Source of the DNA: Macrothele yani
Taxonomy: Eukaryota; Arthropoda; Arachnida; Araneae; Macrothelidae
Direction: 5' to 3'
Assembly (NCBI GenBank): GCA_039090855.1
Contig: CM077011.1
Location: forward strand, 136,464,749 to 136,528,748
DNA: 64,000 nucleotides
The number at the start of each line of letters is the position of its first letter. Positions within the stretch are counted from its first letter, which is position 1. A program made the position numbers and the translations under genes. Of this stretch, positions 44,071 through 54,981 are shown piece by piece. The notes under the pieces were generated by a model. It was not told the DNA's origin. It did not search any database and saw nothing but the letters and a program-made list of their open reading frames with translations.

Positions 44071-44642
44071 ATTATTACTATGATGTTTATGTTTATTTAT
44101 TTAAAATTGTAACGTTTCTTTTATTCTGATGATGGATTCAATGTGTAGTCCGAAAGATCTTAAAGATTATTTATTTACTTATAACTTGTTATTTCTTAAT
44201 CTAAGATGTCACGCAAGTTTGAATCATGCTAAGACGGTTTCAAAATTAATATGCATATAATTCAGCACGGCAATAATAATATTATTTGAAGATATCAATC
44301 GCCTTTCAGAGAGAAAAGAGTCTGCTAGAAGAAAGGGCCCTCTTAGACCTGCAGGAAGGTTTACACAAGCTGTTGCGACTCCAACTGCACACAACTGCTG
44401 TACCACAAACCCAGGTCACTGGAAATATAGCACTCACACATCTTGAACTACAGCATCACATGAGATGAAAGAGATGACATCACATTTCCACATATGGGAT
44501 GAAGTGACATCATTGCAAGCAAATGACGTGAGAAGCTAGAACAAAGTTTTGCGATCAATCCATACATTTCGACAAATTATTTTTTCAGTGCAAGAAAAAA
44601 GGTTCCAGAATTCTAAGGGCTGTGCAAAACCTGCGTGTATGT
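44071..44642. other. Unassigned, possible Penelope 3' flank
   Basis: TTCTGATGATGGATTCAATG at 44115 resembles the DDG..N sequence after Penelope ORFs. A GC-richer stretch at 44290-44470 is open in more than one frame, without identifiable domains. Confidence 0.35.
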
Positions 44643-45030
44643 CAGGGGTGGCTAACCCGCGGCGGCTTTCTGAGCAGCACGTGCGCCCAAAGACACTTTT
44701 TGTAATTTTAATAATTTATTAGACTATTAAACAAACAGGCTAATCGGCTTGTCAACATAATTGTTGTTACTCAAAAGTGCCTAGCTGTTTCACCATTTTC
44801 AATCGAAACCACTCATCCCCCCACCACCACCATTTTCCTGCAAGGTCAAGAGACAGAGGTCAGGCCATTGCAACGGTCACAGGTTTTTTGTTTGTCTGTG
44901 CACCTGTAGGAGATAGCTTCCCCTTTATTCAGATTTGTTACTCACCCTCAGTCTTCTTAAAACTGTAGTGCCTGCTGTATTGTGAATATGGCTCTGACCA
45001 AGACATGTGGTTCAAAAAAAGTATGAAGAT

Positions 45031-45372
45031 GATACAAATTTTGAAGAACACAATCAGATTTTTGTTGTAAATGTGACAAGGATGGTAAGTCATATAATAT
45101 CCGAAAACTTGAAAATTTCATCGTCCTGGAGCTGGACTCGAACCCGTGTCTCCCAGATAGCGCCCAGGTATGCTAACCACTACACCACCCAGAACGACCA
45201 AGTCTCAAGTTTCCGATTAATGGGAAACTTAAAGACTTGAAACTTAAGAACAACCAAAACTCAAATTTCCGATTAATCGGAAACTTGGTCGTTTCGTTTT
45301 GGATATTATCTGACTTACCATTCTTGTCACATTTACACCAAAAATCGGATTGTCATCTTCAAAATTTGTATT
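45031..45372. repeat. Inverted arms of about 72 bp around a tRNA-like unit
   Basis: GATACAAATTTTGAAGAACA..AAATGTGACAAGGATGGTAAG (45031-45102) is mirrored by the minus strand of 45300-45372 (AATACAAATTTTGAAGATGA..AAATGTGACAAGAATGGTAAG). The arms belong to the hAT coding region, so transposon sequence was duplicated in inverted orientation. A second palindrome, TTTCCGATTAATCGGAAACTT, lies at about 45270. Confidence 0.85.
45121..45197 (-). repeat. tRNA-like sequence (SINE head or tRNA pseudogene)
   Basis: Minus strand: TCGTTCT at the 5' end pairs with AGGACGA at the 3' end (7 bp, one wobble). GTAGTGGTTAGCATACC is a good A box and GGGTTCGAGTCC a good B box. An anticodon stem CCTGG/CTGGG with a 7-nt loop GCGCTAT can be drawn, but position 33 is not T and the T stem has two mismatches, so function as a tRNA is unlikely. 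Confidence 0.65.
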
Positions 45373-46816
45373 ATATGGTGTAATCCCGTATTTCTTTCAT
45401 GAAGATGATATTGCTCTGCAGGAGTTTAAATCTGAATGTGAAGAACATTATTTTTTTTACAAAGGGGAATTGGTCAAAGCCTGTGTGCCTTTTTTGTGGA
45501 GCGTCAGTTGCAGTTCCGAAATTTTTTAATTTACAGCGGCACTTTAAACAGATACATGCAGATATAAGCTCACAGTATCCAATTGGTTTAGTAATGAGAA
45601 CAGAATTTTTAAATAAGAAGAAAGGCTGAGGGTACAACAACCAATTTGTACGAAAAAAAAAGTGATCAGTTGAAGATAGGGGTGAAAACATCATATGAAA
45701 TTGCCCACATTATTGCCAGGGGAAAAAGCTGTACTCTGACAGAGAAGAAATAATAAAGCAGAGCCTTGTGGCATTTGCTACTGGAGATTTGAAGGTCATT
45801 AAAATGGTGGATGACGTTGCTCTTTCAAGAAAGCTGTCTGAGGCAGGTCGACGAGATGTTCGAGAACATCATCATACAAATATTGTCTTGATTCAGCACA
45901 TGCAAATATTTTTCTTTCGCTATAGATGAGAGTTGTCATATAATTGATACTGCTGAGCTCTGTGTGTATGTGCGTTTTATCAGCGAACAATTTGATGTAT
46001 CCGAAGAGCTTTCTTTCATCAGCTGGTTTATACTAGAGAAGAAGACATTTTTCAAGAAGTAAAAACAGCTACTGAAAATAGCGATTCAGACTCAGGAAAA
46101 CCAGATAGTGTGCTACAGATGGAGCTCCTGCTATGATTGGCAAAGTAAAAGATTTTGTGGATTCATCGGAAAATCATTTGCAATGCAAGATTTTTAAATA
46201 CCACTGCATTATTCATCAAGAAGCTCTCTGTGTCAAAGACATGAACTTGTCTTCTGTAATGGACCTAGTGGTTCGATGCATCAATAAAATCCATGCACGA
46301 GCACTCAACAGAAGGGAATTCAGCAAAATCCTGGAAGCAGATGAACGCCAAGGGGAAATTATTGTAGTGTCCGTTGGCTGTCACGGGGAACTGTATTGGA
46401 AAGATTTTGAGAACAAAAAGATAACGTGCTGAAGTTTTTCAAAGAAAACGACAAAACTTCCTGATGAGTGCATGCTTTTAAAGGATGGAATTAGGCTATG
46501 TGATTTAGCATTTGTGACAGATATCATGGGCCACACCTTAACAAATTCCCAGTGTTATTCATCTCAGTTGAGGCATTTAAAGCAAAATTTGTTCTTCTTG
46601 GAATGCATCTTCTCCGCCTTAATCTCGCACATTTTCCTCGAATGAAACAACTGTCACAAACTGATTTCGGTGGGATTCCAAACTTTTCTAAACATCAACA
46701 ACATATTTCTGATCTAAGAAACTCCTTTGAAGCCAAGACTTCCAAAACGATAAACAAAATCTTTTCCTTTTCACAAACCCGTTCTTCCTTTCTGTCGAGG
46801 ATATCATTCACTATCC

Positions 46817-48145
46817 TACTGATGTGAAAAATCCAGTCTTTAGTAGGGGATATGATCACCCCTGACTGCGTTGCAGGATTTACAACGTTTGTCCATGCTG
46901 AGGACGAGGTTGTCAAGGAGCTGTTGAGTAATCGCGGCCCATTCCTCTTGTAGCGCCAATCGCAGTCATTGCTGGCAGCTGGTGGCGTGCTGCCAAGCGT
47001 CTCCCGAGAAGTTATTTCACGAGTTTGATTGGATTTAGGTCCGGGGACCTTGCGGGCCAATCCATGCGTTGAATATCTTCACTCTCCAACAGCCACTGTA
47101 CGATGAAATGCGGCGTTGTCGTCCATGAAAAGGAACTCAGGACAAACAGCACCTCTAAACAGACGCATGTGAGGCAGGAGAACCTCGGTACAATAGCAGA
47201 CACCAGTGACTGAACCTCCTTGGAAGACGTGGAGGTCAATATGGCTACAAAGCATGGTACCTCCCCAAACGAGAACTCAGCCACCTCCAAACCGGTCCCT
47301 TTCGATGATGTTGGAGGTGTGATTGTGTGTTCCCTGCTCTCTCCAGATGTGTATACGTCCAAAATCGCTCGTCAGACTAAATCGGCTCTCATCCGTAGAG
47401 AGAATTCGACCCCATTGCTGGTGTGTCCAGTTCTTGTGTTCCTGGCACCACAGAAACTGCCGTCTCCGATGAGCAGGCGTTAATGGCACACACCGTACTT
47501 GTCGCCGTGCAAATAGACCACCTTTGTGCAGCCTCCTGGCCACGGTAAAATGCGATAACGGACGTCCAGTTGTCTGTTGCATGTGCCTTGCGATTTCTCC
47601 CGCTGTCTGCCGTCTCTCTCTTCTCGCCTGTAGGACAATATACCGGCCGTCAGCCACTGTGGTTGCTCGTGGACGACCACTGCTAAACTCTTGAACAGCT
47701 GTTCCTGTCGTTTGAAATGCTCTCCAAGCTCGTAAAACGATGCTGTGAGTGATCCCGAACTCCTCGGCCACAGTAGTCACACTCCGACCTTCTTCCAACT
47801 TCTCAATGACGCGACCTCGGGTAAAGTCATCCAGATGTTGTTTACTGGATTGCCTGTTGGCCACATCACACGGTGGCAGCAGCTCGACATCGTTCAAACC
47901 GATGTACACCGTGCAATAGCTTTCACCGAATTGCTGAGCGTACACCGCCCGTGTGCTTTATACCCTTCCGAGACAGACAGACAGACAGACAGACACACAC
48001 ACACACACTCATGCAGCATATATTTGCATGCCCTACCATAGCAAACCCTAGTCTATCTTCTGAGTGGTCTTTCGGTCCGTTCTGCCTGCTTGTTCCGCTG
48101 TTATGCTAATTTCTCCTCTTCGTCCTTAATTTTTGCACACCAGTG
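46817..48145 (-). mobile_element. Tc1-type transposon
   Basis: The right end on the minus strand reads TA|CACTGGTGTGCAAAAATTAAGG, a common arthropod Tc1 end. The left end (TA|CTGATGTGAAAAATCC) is a decayed version. Length about 1.33 kb. A (GACA)n(CA)n microsatellite lies in the leader at 47970-48008. The left neighbour is hAT coding sequence and the right neighbour is a minisatellite unit. Left boundary uncertain by a few bases. Confidence 0.82.
46870..47945 (-). pseudogene. Tc1 transposase (DD34E), one of the better preserved copies
   Basis: A 222-codon open frame starts at 47945. HLDDFTRGRVIEKLEEGRSV and TTVAEEFGITHSIVLRAWRA form the first helix-turn-helix. SGRPRATT is a GRPR linker with a second helix-turn-helix following. 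RRRQFLWCQEHKNWTHQQWG and ILSTDESRFSLTSDFGRIHI give the first catalytic Asp in TDESRF. In a shifted frame, FMDDNAAFHRTVAV (second Asp) and MDWPARSPDLNPIKLVKELL follow; the last has Lys where DD34E enzymes have Glu after PI. Broken by frameshifts near 47280 and 47090. Confidence 0.9.
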
Positions 48146-48236
48146 TACTACGGAGTTTTCCTCCACCACTCAGCTGCTACACTCACATAAATACTTCAGT
48201 TTTTCATTATCACTCAAGCTGCTGGATTCAAGTAAG

Positions 48237-50059
48237 CAGACTTGCCAACCTTAAGAAAAGAAAAATCCTGCAATTTTCTATGAAAATCCTTCAAGCTTAT
48301 TTCCGTATGTTTGAAATATCAATGGACATAATTAGCAGCACTAATGTTACGTTAAGGCATATAAAAAATGTAAAACAATTTCTGTTAAAATTTTTTTTTA
48401 ATTATGTTAAGTTATGCATCAATCTGGAGGATAACCCAAATTATGACGGAAAAGGAGAAATTCCTAGACGCCGTCGCACTCTCATGACCAAAGATTACAG
48501 TGAAATTTTTCGCCGCCGAATTTCCGATTTCGGAAATTTTTCCTCCATTTTTAAACTGAAATACAAATATTTATGGAATGAAATGATATATAACAACAAT
48601 ACTGAACAGAGACAACATCACAGGAAAAAGAAATTATGATTACGGAGAAAATCTTTATTTCGTTTACTTCCGTTTCTGAAAGGCAAAGTACCGTCCCGAT
48701 GCGCATTTTTACAAATTGAAAAATTTTTTCGACGCGTAGAAAAAAAATGCCCGACGCATATTTTTACGAATCGAGAAAAATTCCCGAGGCGTATTTTTAC
48801 GCGTTGGTAAAATTTTTATGCATACTAAACGCGCAATTACGCGTTTTGGGAAACTCTGGTCGGCACATCACTTGAGCACACTCCCGTGGAGAGAGAGAGA
48901 GCTATCACACGATGACACGAAGCCAGCGAGTTAAGTGATGACATCATCGCGTGGCACAGCGCTCGCAAGGTCTGGTAGAAAATCTAAGTGGATGGTTGCA
49001 GAGAGTTGAAATATTTCGATTGAGCAATCTAAATATTAAAAAAATCTGTTAAAAAAGACCTCTATCCGTAAATCAGTAAAATTAAGCAGAAATCCGTAAA
49101 AGTTGGCAAGTATGAAAGTCTATTTTTGAAAATTTCCCCATTTCGGCAACAACGCACGATTTTTTTGTTCTGTCACATGCATATTTTTTTTAAATGTTAC
49201 TATCTGAGAACATTTTCTTAAAAAGCACACTTGAATGGTCAGCACAGCTTAAAGGTAAGTTATGTTAAATAAGAAATGAAGTAAACAAGCACTCAGCATG
49301 GATAATCGCATCGGAAGAGGAACTATCTCGAGCAAAATTTAATGTTTTGTTATTTTCCACGGACTTAGAATTGTCCACGTGTTTTTGCGTACGAGTGTGA
49401 TTAACGATATCTCCTTTGTCCCTGCGGACAACGGAAAAATCACACCTACAAAAAGAGCAAAAGGCAAATTCTTGGCGCTTCCTTGATTCGATTATACACG
49501 GATAATCTGTCGTATACTTCTTAAAAACAGTGATATTTTCTACCAGCCATCGCTTGATTAAACACGTGCACAAAAAGTTCTCAGAAATTCATGTGAAGAC
49601 AGACGAAGTACATAAAACAAACCAAAACACTACCGCGCGGTTCCGATAGAAATATGCGTCAGTACGTACAGTGTGTGCCAAAGCCAAGCCCGCTCCTACT
49701 CCGTGCCTGCAGCGCCAGAGATCATTAGCGGACAGAAGAGTAAACATGCTGCCAACGCCCATGCAACGGCAAGTAAAACGGCTCGCTGCTGACTCAGAAG
49801 GGAAAGGTCACTTCTCCGCTAATGAACCGATGCCTCGTAGAACTTCGAACTTTCCCCCTCGTTATGTTTTTAATTTACGCTACTTTAATCAACGAAGTTC
49901 TACGATGCTTTGAAGAACTTCGAACTTTTCTCATTACTTTTTAATTTACACTACGGAAATCATGATGGAATCCGGCAATATTGATTTCTAATCCTGAATT
50001 CCGGGAAGTGTAATAAAATCCGGCATTGCCGGCCTAAACCCGGAAAGTTGGCACGTCTA
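48237..50059 (-). mobile_element. hAT-A element inserted in the minisatellite
   Basis: The left end is CAGACTTGCCAACCTT and the right end on the minus strand is TAGACGTGCCAACTTTCC. Flanks AGTAAG (48231-48236) and TGTAAG (50060-50065) form a 6-bp duplication with one mismatch. Inside are one ACTTCCG-type subrepeat (48525-48680) and a minus-strand zinc-finger open frame. Internally deleted for the catalytic core. Confidence 0.82.
49265..49573 (-). CDS. hAT-A N-terminal zinc-finger fragment
   Basis: A 102-codon open frame: VFKKYTTDYPCIIESRKRQE, FAFCSFCRCDFSVVRRDKGD, IVNHTRTQKHVDNSK. C-x2-C followed after about 20 residues by H-x5-H is the BED/TTF-like finger at the N-terminus of many hAT transposases, which binds the element ends. 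No catalytic domain follows; the remainder was deleted. The open frame is intact, so a finger-only protein is conceivable, but expression is unknown. Confidence 0.75.
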   Translation of the reverse strand: MCTCLIKRWLVENITVFKKYTTDYPCIIESRKRQEFAFCSFCRCDFSVVRRDKGDIVNHTRTQKHVDNSKSVENNKTLNFARDSSSSDAIIHAECLFTSFLI

Positions 50060-50365
50060 TGTAAGTATTACAGAATTTCTCTTTGCCACTCAGCTGCTGA
50101 ACACATAAATATGATGTAGTCTTCCTTTCATACTCAAGCTGTAAATATTATGGAATTTTTCTTAGCCACTCATCTGCTGAACTTAAGAAAATATTTGAGT
50201 TTTCCTTACCACACAGGAGGAGTTTTTTTTTTTTTTTTTTTTAACATTCAGGAGTTTTCTTTTACCACTTAGCTACTGAACTCACAAATATCATACTTTT
50301 CCTTTGCTACTCAGCTGGTGAACTCGCATAAATATTACGGAGTTTTTCTTTGTCCTGCTGTAAGG

Positions 50366-51188
50366 GTTGCCTACGATCAAGCAATCAATTATTAATTTAT
50401 CTGATTTTAATGTTGCGATAAACACGTGCGGACAGAAGTTGCATTCTGCCATTTTGTTGTTTAACAAAGGACCGGGCATAATTTACTACGCGAAACATTT
50501 TTAATCCTATCTTTGAGCAAGAAGTGGTGCATGAACGACTGGGTCACCTGACCTTGAAGAGTCAGCTGCTGGAGTTTTCTGTTAGAAAAGTTGTTGTACC
50601 ACTTTTGTGTACCTGCAAGGTTGTAATCGCCTGCGGGTATCCGACGGCATTCCTGAGCTCAGTTATTTCACGTGCTGGCCGGGGTAACTAAGTTTTTCTT
50701 TCACATGCATGGTAGAGTACCAAAATGGCCAAGGCAGTCTAGTGGGAGACAGTTGAGCTTTGGTCGACGAGGAGAGAGGGCCCAAGTTTGGACACCGGTT
50801 TGACATAAGGACCTGCGGGTATCGCAGGGGTACAGCGTGGTGGACTGGAAGGAGGATTCCTTTGTCCACTAGATCTTGCAGAAAGCATTGTGGAAAGGGG
50901 CAGCTTGTGGTCAGCACGAGGACCCTGAACGGGAAGCTATCGGAAATCCGCAAAGCAAATAGTTAATGGAATAATAAAGTTTTGCTGTTTCAATTTTTAT
51001 TTTCGTATACTGGACTGAATTTCGTCATAATTCCTCTAAGCAAAGACGCCTTCAGCCGCCTTGATAGCCAGATCTTATAGTAAAGGTGAGGCAGTATCTC
51101 GCTATATGGTGGGAATCAAAAGGTATAATCCAAGGTATTATCTGAGATATAATCAAAGATTTAAGAATTGATATGTCTGGCCCTACAC
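50366..51188. other. Unclassified insertion within the minisatellite
   Basis: About 820 bp of more balanced base composition, with GGAATAATAAAGTTTTGCTG near 50970 (a polyadenylation-like AATAAA) and no coding domain. It separates minisatellite units, so it is an insertion. A solo LTR is possible, but I could not identify terminal TG..CA with a target duplication. Confidence 0.45.
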
Positions 51189-51235
51189 CTGCTCAAGCTG
51201 CTGAACTGATATAAATATAATGGAGTTTTCCTTTT

Positions 51236-51887
51236 AATTGGGTTCGGTTCCTACTTTCTTTTGTAATTTTGCCATTCAGTTTTAGTGATCTGTAATATAA
51301 ATATGTGTGATTCCAAATATTTTCCTGGAGTCAAGTATCTTTGCACTTAGCTCCAACCAAAAGTATCTTTGATCAAACCAAAAAGTAATTTCAGTAGCAA
51401 TAGATTAAGGCTTTCAACCAATTGTGTCACTGTGAAAAGAGAGAGAAATTTGACATGCAAGTCATTCTTTCCAGCAAGTGAAATCATAAAAATAAGTATT
51501 ATACTTATGCTCTTGTTTTTTTATCACACATATTAAATTTATTTATTCTTATGAATTTACAATGGACAAATCAAACATTTTTATAAATAAAGTGAAAAAG
51601 TGTTCTCGGCTCTTCTTTAATGGAGTTGATGGAAGGATGGGAAGAAAAATGCCTAACTAAGCATCCGCACCACCTAGCTAAAACAATATTCCAAGGAGAG
51701 CACTAGTTAGTTTGGCTATTCAATTGATTTTCTTGACAGAAAGGCAAAAGCTGGCCAAAAAAGCACCATACCACAATACACACATACCAACACACACACA
51801 AAAAGTTATCTTAGGCTGTGGGAACACCATAATCAAATGGATGGAACAGGTTCTGGGGGGAGTGCTCTCTTTCTCTCTCTCTCTCTC
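51236..51887. other. AT-rich sequence ending in a CT microsatellite
   Basis: No gene or element end seen. (CT)n at 51866-51888 abuts the first hAT-C copy. Confidence 0.45.
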
Positions 51888-54812
51888 TAGGGTTCGTACA
51901 CTTTTGGGGGGGGGGGAATTTTCAAGGACTTTCCAAGGCCTTTTCCAGGACATATACAAAAAATTCCAGGATGATTATTACGCTTTACAGTATCACATTC
52001 AAATTACTTTTTAAAAATAATTTCAGTTTTAAGTAATAAAAATGATGAAAGATGCAAATGGATGAGTGTGCTTTATGCAAATGGATCAAGTATATCAAGC
52101 ACAAGAACATAAAGAATGGATTCTGTTCTTATGCCCTGACCTTTGAATTCAATTTGGACCATTTTCTACAAGGGTAGGTTTCTCCTCCCTGATAACATAC
52201 CAAAACTTCGTTGCAATCAAACAGATTGTATGCGAGTTAACAATCCTAAGCTTGGAGAACAAATACTGCTCTTATGTCTTGGCCTTTGAATTTAATTTCA
52301 ACCATTTTCAATAGGGTAGGTTCCCAGGTTGTACCCAACGGCATACTAAAATTTCGCCGAAATTCAACCACTTTTATGCGCATTATTGTACGGACAAACC
52401 CAAAGCATAAACGTTTCTGCAACCTATAGTTCAAAAGGGTTAGTAATTTCGAAAATAAAAACACAACGAACAGCGCAAAAACTAGCTCATAAATAGAATA
52501 TTTGAAACTACAGTATGCACTCTTAATTATTAGGGATTAGAGGGGAAGGGAATGGAACTCTCCAAAATTAGCATGTTTTTCGTTGCGCTAAGCGCTTAAG
52601 TACTGCTGAATTCCGATGATTGAAATGTGCTAATGTTCATGGAATGAAATGGTTGATCAGCTATGATGACCGCATAAAAGTTTGGAAGAAGGGGGGGGGG
52701 GCGAATTTTTTTTTTAAGTCTATGCAACATTTTACATCACTCCAGTATTTATCTTATCAACAATCGCAATGCAACTACCACTTACGATCGCGGATATCGG
52801 CAACCGAAAATCTGTCATATCACTAAGTGATACAACACACAGGTATCCTGTTACAATGTATTGTAATTAAAAAAAAAAAAGATGTGGAAAAAAGAAACTT
52901 TCAGAAATTAAGATCGTCAAGCCATAGCGTTTCAAAACTCTGTTTTCTTTTATAATGTTTAAAAACATGTTTTTGCTTTTTTACCTGTAGTGTATAATAA
53001 AAAAACTGTTGATTTTTTTTATGGAATCAGATGTCCGTATGTCTGATTATTTTGTCTGAGTTCACACGTTAGCTACTGTGTAAAGTACACCTATTTTTTC
53101 AGATCAAAAATATGTAGTTTTGTATATATTCACAGTATAAGCCATTCCTTATTCCCACAGAACTGAATTCAGCAGATACAAAATGAAGAACATCAAGACC
53201 CGCCCAACACCCTGTTTCTGATTGTCTGTTGTTTATATTCAAGAAATGCAAATATGGATCAATGGTGAATGCAGCAACTACGATTTTTATTTATTACCAA
53301 GAAAAAGAAAAAGCCATGAAAGCTGTAAAGCTGAAACGGATATTTCTCCCCCCCCTCCCTGCACAAAAACATTCCGATTAAGATCAAACGGCAGGAGCAC
53401 GCGTCCACGCACAACCTTTGGAATGTCCTGATGGAACGGCTTCTTTTCATTTGGCACATCGCCATAAATCACCACCTGCAGCTCATTGAACTGTCAAGTT
53501 GCACCCTTCCTCCTTCACCCTAACTATAGGAGAAAATGTAAGAAAAAAAGCTCCCCAATTTTGCCAAAATGACCAAACTTACGTCATGATGTTGCAATTT
53601 ACTAAAACACGTTTATCTGCTGAATTTCACCTAAATCCATTAAACTTTTTAATTATAGATGATTTTTTTTATTAAAACATTAACTCAGACATCCGAATAA
53701 AAATGTATGTTTGTAATTCAAATAAGAGTCCATATCATCACAGAAAAAAAAAAAAAAAAAAATTAAGAATCGCTCTGTTTAAATAAACCATGGCATCAAA
53801 AAAAATAATTCACTTGCTTTTCCTGTAATTTAGAATTACTGTTTCTTTTTTTCAATCCGATTATTCAAGGATTTTTTTTTTTTTTTTGCATCTACTAAAG
53901 TTTCTAACGGAATTTGGCGAAATTTGCACTAGAACTTTATTGTAATGTATCTTAACTACTGTAAAAAATTTACTGTGTTATTTTTAAAATTCGGGAAAAT
54001 GGATTTCTGAAAATTTTCTCCTAGTCCCTTTGAGCAGTGGAAGTGATAAACAGGTGTTTGCTTTCTTCCCAACCAAGGGCTTTGGATCAGCGCCCCAGCT
54101 GTCAATCAACCGTTGCTATGGTAACACCCTTTCTGCTCCAGGCTTACTTTGTCCAAAGAGACACACTACTTGCCAATAATAAAAATTTCCAATGCTAACT
54201 TTTAAAGTTTTAAACTGATTCAATTGGAATTTTGGGAGTAAGCTTCTGTAATCCAATTATAGTGAATGTAAAAATTTCAGCCACTTTCGTAAAAAATTTG
54301 CAAAGATAGTTTTCTTATTTTTTTATTATAAGTAGCGGAAATCTCTTGAAGGGAGGGCTGGAATGCACATAAACAAGAGCAGATGTATGTGTTGTTCAGG
54401 CATACTCCTCACTGGTGGATGCCAGCTGACTTGGTACATACACGACCCCCCTGCAAATGCTAGATGTTTCTTCTTTCCCCTTCCGTTGTCGGAGGGACAT
54501 CAAGCTTCGCTTTTAACAGACCTACTAGTAATCATCCAATTTTATTGCACTGGAAGTAGTGCTTTTTTTTTTTCCCCCAGCCAAATTAGGATTTGGTGCA
54601 CGTCCGAAACATTTTTTGAGAACAGAGAGGAACTTTAAAAAATGAAGGGGTAACAGTAACACGATTTCCTAAAAAGGCATTTTTTAAGCACTATTTTCAA
54701 ATTTCAAGGCTTTTCAAGACAGCATTAAAAAAACACCATTTTTCCAGGCCTTGAAAACGTAATCTTGATTTTCCAGGACTTTCCAGGTTTTCAAGCACGC
54801 GTGCGCACCCTC
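51888..54812. mobile_element. hAT-C non-autonomous element, copy 1
   Basis: It begins (C)AGGGTTCGTACACTTTT and ends AAGCACGCGTGCGCACCCT, with the same ends and the same internal order as copy 2 (59454-61989). Ends carry CAAGGACTTTCCA and TTTCCAGGACTTTCCAGG motifs. About 460 bp at 52066-52530 are absent from copy 2 and look like a later insertion or a deletion in the other. A shared open frame is noted at 53222-53431. Target duplication cannot be read because the flanks are CT-rich. Confidence 0.85.
53222..53431 (+). other. Open frame shared by both hAT-C copies (copy 1)
   Basis: MSVVYIQEMQIWINGECSNY then FYLLPRKRK and ESCKAETDIS. The counterpart at 60296-60598 keeps YIQEMRIWINGECSNY, FYLLPRKKK and ESCKAETDISS, then continues in frame to EHASTHTQPLECPDG. 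Copy 1 diverges after an inserted C run. No family recognised. It may be a captured gene piece or simply conserved because the copies are recent. Confidence 0.4.
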
Positions 54813-54946
54813 CCTCCCTCCCCCTCTATCTATCTATCTACCTACCTATCTCTATCTCTCTCTCTCTGACAAAATTTCAAAATAAATATTATGCAACTAA
54901 ACCTCTCTCCACACAAGCATTACATATTTATATATGTAACATCATA

Positions 54947-54960
<14 letters not shown>
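54813..54960. repeat. Simple repeats: (CCCT)n, (CTAT)n, (CT)n
   Basis: A run of pyrimidine-rich microsatellites between the hAT-C right end and the RTE-B 3' tail. Confidence 0.9.

Positions 54961-54981
<21 letters not shown>

Larger units (their letters stand above)
44643..46812 (+). pseudogene. Charlie-group (GTF2IRD2-like) hAT transposase, degraded
   Basis: CAGGGGTGGCTAACCCGCGG at 44643 is a Charlie-type hAT end. Downstream the plus strand encodes a zinc-finger region (KPVCLFCGASVAVPKFFNLQ, RHFKQIHA; C-x2-C..H-x4-H), then SLVAFATGDLKVIKMVDD and LSRKLSEAGRRDV. These are followed by KYHCIIHQEALCVKDMNLSS, VMDLVVRCINKIHARALNRR and HLLRLNLAHFPRMKQLSQTD. The I-I-H-Q-E-A-L..K block and the F-x-x-x-L..L..L order are diagnostic of the transposase-derived part of GTF2IRD2-type proteins. 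It is broken by many frameshifts, a SINE-containing inverted repeat (45031-45372) and a Tc1 (from 46817). Confidence 0.85.
48150..51235. repeat. Minisatellite with ~43-57-bp units, interrupted twice
   Basis: Units of the form TTTCCTTTGCCACTCAGCTGCTGAACTCACATAAATATTACGGAG (shown here in shortened form as CACTCAGCTGCTGAAC and CATAAATATTACGGAG) occur at 48168, 48212, 50088, 50137, 50169, 50268 and 50311, and once more at 51195. A hAT-A (48237-50059) and an unclassified insert (50366-51188) separate the groups. Unit count before interruption was at least eight. Confidence 0.78.

Noticed and set aside
44224..44468. Paired open frames on both strands in a GC-richer patch
   Set aside because: No splice sites or motif support; both strands open suggests composition only.
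45121..45197. Functional tRNA gene
   Set aside because: The acceptor stem is good, but the T stem is mismatched and position 33 is not T. It lies in a duplicated transposon segment.
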